Assembly (NCBI GenBank): GCA_943324575.2
Contig: CALPMD020000004.1
Location: 1-17,227, forward strand
Length of the DNA stretch: 17,227 nucleotides
Direction of reading: 5' to 3'
From: Akkermansia muciniphila
Lineage (GTDB): Bacteria > Verrucomicrobiota > Verrucomicrobiia > Verrucomicrobiales > Akkermansiaceae
The first letter of the stretch is position 1. Every line of letters starts with the position of its first letter. Of this stretch, positions 15,308 to 17,227 are shown piece by piece. The notes under the pieces are model-generated. The model was not told the DNA's origin and did not search any database. It saw nothing but the letters and a program-made list of their open reading frames with translations. A program made the position numbers and the translations under genes.

Positions 15308-16168
15308 ATGAAACTCATCCGCTTTGGCCCATCCGGCCACGAAAAAACAGGTGTCATCCTCGCCGATGACCGCCGCATCGACGTCTCCTCCGCATTCACC
15401 AACTTTGATGAGGCATTCTTCACCACCGACGGCCTCGCCCGCCTCGACGCGTGGTTGAAGGCAAATGCAGCCACTGCCCCGGAAGTCCCCGCCGACGCCC
15501 GCCTCGGCTCACCCATTGCCCGCCCCAGCAAGATTATTTGCATCGGCCTCAACTACCGCGACCACGCCGCCGAATCCGGCATGGCCGAGCCCGCCGAACC
15601 CGTCGTTTTCTTCAAGGCAACCACCGCGCTAACAGGCCCGAACGACGGACTCACGATTCCGCGTGATTCCGAAAAGACCGACTGGGAAGTAGAACTCGCC
15701 GTGGTCATCGGAAAAACCACCAAGCATGTCAGCTACGACCATGCCCTTTCCCATGTCGCCGGCTACGTTCTGCACAACGACTACAGCGAACGCGCTTGGC
15801 AGCTCGAAAGAGGCGGCCAATGGGTCAAAGGTAAAAGCGCCGACACCTACGCCCCGCTCGGCCCCTTCCTCGCCACTGCCGATGAGATTCCCGATCCGCA
15901 CAACCTGCGCCTCTGGCTAACCGTGAATGGAGAGAAGAAACAATCCGGCAACACCGCCAACTTCATCTTCAACATCCCGCACATCATCAGCTACCTTAGC
16001 GACTTCATGACTTTGCTCCCCGGCGACGTCATCTCCACCGGCACCCCGGCCGGCGTCGGCCTCGGCTTCAACCCACCCCAATACCTGAAGCCCGGCGACA
16101 TCATCGAACTCGGCATCGACGGCTTAGGCACCCAGCGTCAAGTCGCCGAGCGATATGTCGGCCCATAA
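15308..16168 (+). CDS. FAH-family 2,4-diketo-3-deoxyfuconate hydrolase
   Basis: Fumarylacetoacetate-hydrolase-family protein of 286 residues. It has I79-G-L-N-Y-R-D-H, metal ligands in D125-W-E127-V-E129-L and H156-N-D158-Y-S-E-R, and S243-T-G-T-P-A-G-V-G251. The family cleaves carbon-carbon bonds of 1,3-diketo acids. In the non-phosphorylative fucose route such an enzyme splits 2,4-diketo-3-deoxy-L-fuconate into pyruvate and L-lactate. It is the last gene of the operon, 21 bp after the second SDR, and the sequence beyond its stop holds two candidate terminator hairpins. The reaction type is secure, the substrate is contextual. Confidence 0.9.
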   Translation: MKLIRFGPSGHEKTGVILADDRRIDVSSAFTNFDEAFFTTDGLARLDAWLKANAATAPEVPADARLGSPIARPSKIICIGLNYRDHAAESGMAEPAEPVVFFKATTALTGPNDGLTIPRDSEKTDWEVELAVVIGKTTKHVSYDHALSHVAGYVLHNDYSERAWQLERGGQWVKGKSADTYAPLGPFLATADEIPDPHNLRLWLTVNGEKKQSGNTANFIFNIPHIISYLSDFMTLLPGDVISTGTPAGVGLGFNPPQYLKPGDIIELGIDGLGTQRQVAERYVGP

Positions 16169-16204
16169 AACCTAACGCCTCAACTAAGATCTCAAGGGCT
16201 AGGC

Positions 16205-16227
16205 GCAAAACGGAGCCGTCGTTTTGC
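16205..16227 (+). terminator. Candidate hairpin after the fuconate operon
   Basis: GCAAAACG (16205-16212) and CGTTTTGC (16220-16227) are perfect 8-bp arms around a 7-base loop, 37 bp after the FAH stop. There is no T-run behind it, so it may be a weak terminator, a processing site or a pause site. Confidence 0.35.
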
Positions 16228-16255
16228 ACGTAAGACCGAATCCACAGCCATCCCA

Positions 16256-16278
16256 CAGGCGGGCAATGATGCCGCCTG
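16256..16278 (+). terminator. Second candidate hairpin after the fuconate operon
   Basis: CAGGCGG (16256-16262) and CCGCCTG (16272-16278) are perfect G+C-rich 7-bp arms around nine bases. They are followed by a moderately T-rich but interrupted stretch (ATGATTGAGTTTGTGTT). It is the better of the two terminator candidates, still not canonical. Confidence 0.4.
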
Positions 16279-16298
16279 ATGATTGAGTTTGTGTTCGG

Positions 16299-16766
16299 TT
16301 AAGCGGGTTTTAGCGGCAAGGCGATTGCGACTTTTTTGAGGGTTCCTTCATACAGCGGGACGATGCTGTCCCATGGCTTTTGAGTACATTCAGCAGGTTG
16401 AGTCGTTCCCACAGTGCCGAGCGGGTCACCGCAAAAAGCCTTGTGAAGCTGTGGCCCAGAAAAGGGTCGACCAGCGTGCGTGTGTCCTCGAGACAGGCCC
16501 GCGTGTCCTCGAGACAGGAGCGCGCGTCCTCGAGACGGACGCGTGCATCTTCGCGACGGAAGCGTGCATCTTCGAGACGGGCGCGTGCATCTTCGCGACG
16601 GAAGCGTGCATCCTTGAGACGGACGCATCGCCCCTCGGGCCCAGTGGCATATTCCCCGCTGAATCCGGCCTTTTTTGCGGATTTGTCTAATTTTTTTTCT
16701 TGTCCGGAGCCGCGGGAAATATTGAAAGTTCCTAATGTTAGCTGGTTCTAATAGTCTCTTTCTCAT
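16299..16766 (-). other. Long minus-strand open frame across array 2, coding unclear
   Basis: A stop-free frame reads from an ATG at 16766 to 16299. Its middle is the 21-bp array 2, which keeps every frame open. The N-terminal part is very basic (RLRTRKKIRQIRKKGRIQ). The C-terminal part after the array (about PAECTQKPWDSIVPLYEGTLKK) looks more protein-like than random but matches no family I know. The frame's ATG overlaps the ATG of the exported-protein gene on the other strand. I list it because 16279-16479 is otherwise unexplained, but I do not call it a gene. Confidence 0.2.
16480..16626. repeat. 21-bp tandem repeat array 2, 7 units
   Basis: Seven consecutive 21-bp units start at 16480, 16501, 16522, 16543, 16564, 16585 and 16606 with no indels. 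The common core is G(T/C)G(T/C)(A/C)TCnTCGnGAC followed by GG or AGG and a GC-rich end. The first three units have TCCTCGAGAC, the later ones mostly CATCTTCG(A/C)GAC. Several cores are short quasi-palindromes, such as TGTC-ctcga-GACA at 16483-16495 and CGTC-ctcga-GACG in unit 3. Translated heptads include ACIFETG (plus) and HASVAKM (minus); frames are open on both strands. The array lies about 140 bp upstream of the exported-protein gene and shares period and design, not sequence, with array 1. Confidence 0.92.
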
Positions 16767-17227
16767 GAAATATTTCAAGTTTGTGCTATTCCTGCTGTCG
16801 GCGACTTGCCTACAGGCCTTCCCACCGGCGCCTTATTACACGCTGTACGGGATGGTGCGCGATCAGGTCGGCCAGACGGTTACGGCCGAAGGGGCGGAGA
16901 TCATCCTGCTCAAGGGCGGGGTCGAGGTCGGACGCACACCGATCACCTCTTCACAGATCGACCAAAGCTACGAGCTGAAGATCCGCATCGACGAGAATCG
17001 CAGCGGCACCACTTTCTACACCGACAAGGCGATCGCCGCCAGTGGCCTGTTCAGTCTGGTGGTCACGATGAACGGCGAGACGTTCTACCCGATCGAAGTC
17101 TCGGGCAATCTGACGGCGGGGAAGGGCGGCGAGCGGGTGCGCTTGGATCTGACGCTGGGTGTGGACAAGGACAAGGACGGCCTGCCCGACACCTGGGAGC
17201 AATGGCAACTCTATCAGGCAGGCGTCG
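16765..17227 (+). CDS. Exported protein with calcium-binding-type acidic repeat (partial)
   Basis: The first 154 codons of a gene that runs off the window. It starts MKYFKFVLFLLSATCLQAF, a clear Sec signal peptide with probable cleavage near the A-F or following prolines. A beta-rich region follows (about 25-130, with YTLYGMVRDQVG and FSLVVTMNGETFYP). Near 131-145 it has D-K-D-K-D-G-L-P-D-T-W-E-Q-W, the D-x-D-x-D-G-x-x-D loop of thrombospondin type 3/EF-hand-like calcium repeats. In Verrucomicrobia and relatives this element often precedes the C-terminal part of secreted or surface proteins. Function is unknown. No promoter or Shine-Dalgarno sequence is clear; a 12-bp palindrome TGAAATATTTCA covers codons 1-5. 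Confidence 0.85.
   Translation, partial: MKYFKFVLFLLSATCLQAFPPAPYYTLYGMVRDQVGQTVTAEGAEIILLKGGVEVGRTPITSSQIDQSYELKIRIDENRSGTTFYTDKAIAASGLFSLVVTMNGETFYPIEVSGNLTAGKGGERVRLDLTLGVDKDKDGLPDTWEQWQLYQAGV

Noticed and set aside
16172..16230. Integron attC-like site (CCTAAC ... CTAGGC)
   Set aside because: The half-sites do not pair as R'/R'' cores, there is no integrase, and the match is too short to mean anything.

Overview
The window looks like a chromosomal segment of a G+C-rich, Gram-negative heterotroph, most likely a member of the Verrucomicrobiota. This is inference. The support is an exported protein with a short acidic D-x-D-x-D-G repeat followed by a Trp/Glu-rich turn, a sodium:solute symporter with a long extracytoplasmic insert, deoxysugar catabolism, and genes that mostly lack a recognisable Shine-Dalgarno sequence. 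No rRNA or tRNA is present to settle the taxonomy.

Layout. (1) 1-604, minus strand: a HepT/MntA (HEPN/MNT) toxin-antitoxin pair, with the antitoxin cut by the window edge. (2) 786-1037: a perfect-period 21-bp tandem array of 12 units, just downstream of dnaN (minus, 1053-2150). dnaN has a strong hairpin directly against its start codon. (3) 2354-3459, minus: a MaoC-fold hydratase and a short IclR-type regulator. (4) 3540-9378, plus, divergent from the IclR gene: Gfo/Idh/MocA oxidoreductase, a solute-binding-protein-like protein without a signal peptide, a class III (CaiB/BaiF) CoA-transferase, a RhaT-type sugar permease, a second MaoC-like protein lacking the usual catalytic His, and an L-fuconolactonase-type amidohydrolase. 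The first three genes are joined by ATGA overlaps. (5) 9383-10426, minus: AraC-family regulator. (6) 10564-16168, plus: SSS-family symporter, SDR dehydrogenase, L-fuconate dehydratase, second SDR dehydrogenase and FAH-family hydrolase. (7) 16169-16764: non-coding stretch with two hairpins and a second, unrelated-sequence 21-bp tandem array of 7 units. (8) 16765-end: the 5' part of an exported protein.

Function. Block 6 plus the lactonase of block 4 makes up the complete set of enzyme classes for the non-phosphorylative L-fucose (or similar 6-deoxyhexose) route: sugar to lactone, aldonate, 2-keto-3-deoxy-aldonate, 2,4-diketo-acid, then pyruvate plus L-lactate. Two importers (SSS and RhaT type) and two local regulators (AraC, IclR) accompany it. 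The remaining genes of block 4 with the divergent IclR-MaoC pair form a second module (CoA transfer, hydration, oxidation, ligand binding) for which I know no characterised pathway. This is my best candidate for an undescribed system. The two 21-bp arrays, which share period and internal palindromic design but not sequence, are the most striking unexplained DNA structures.
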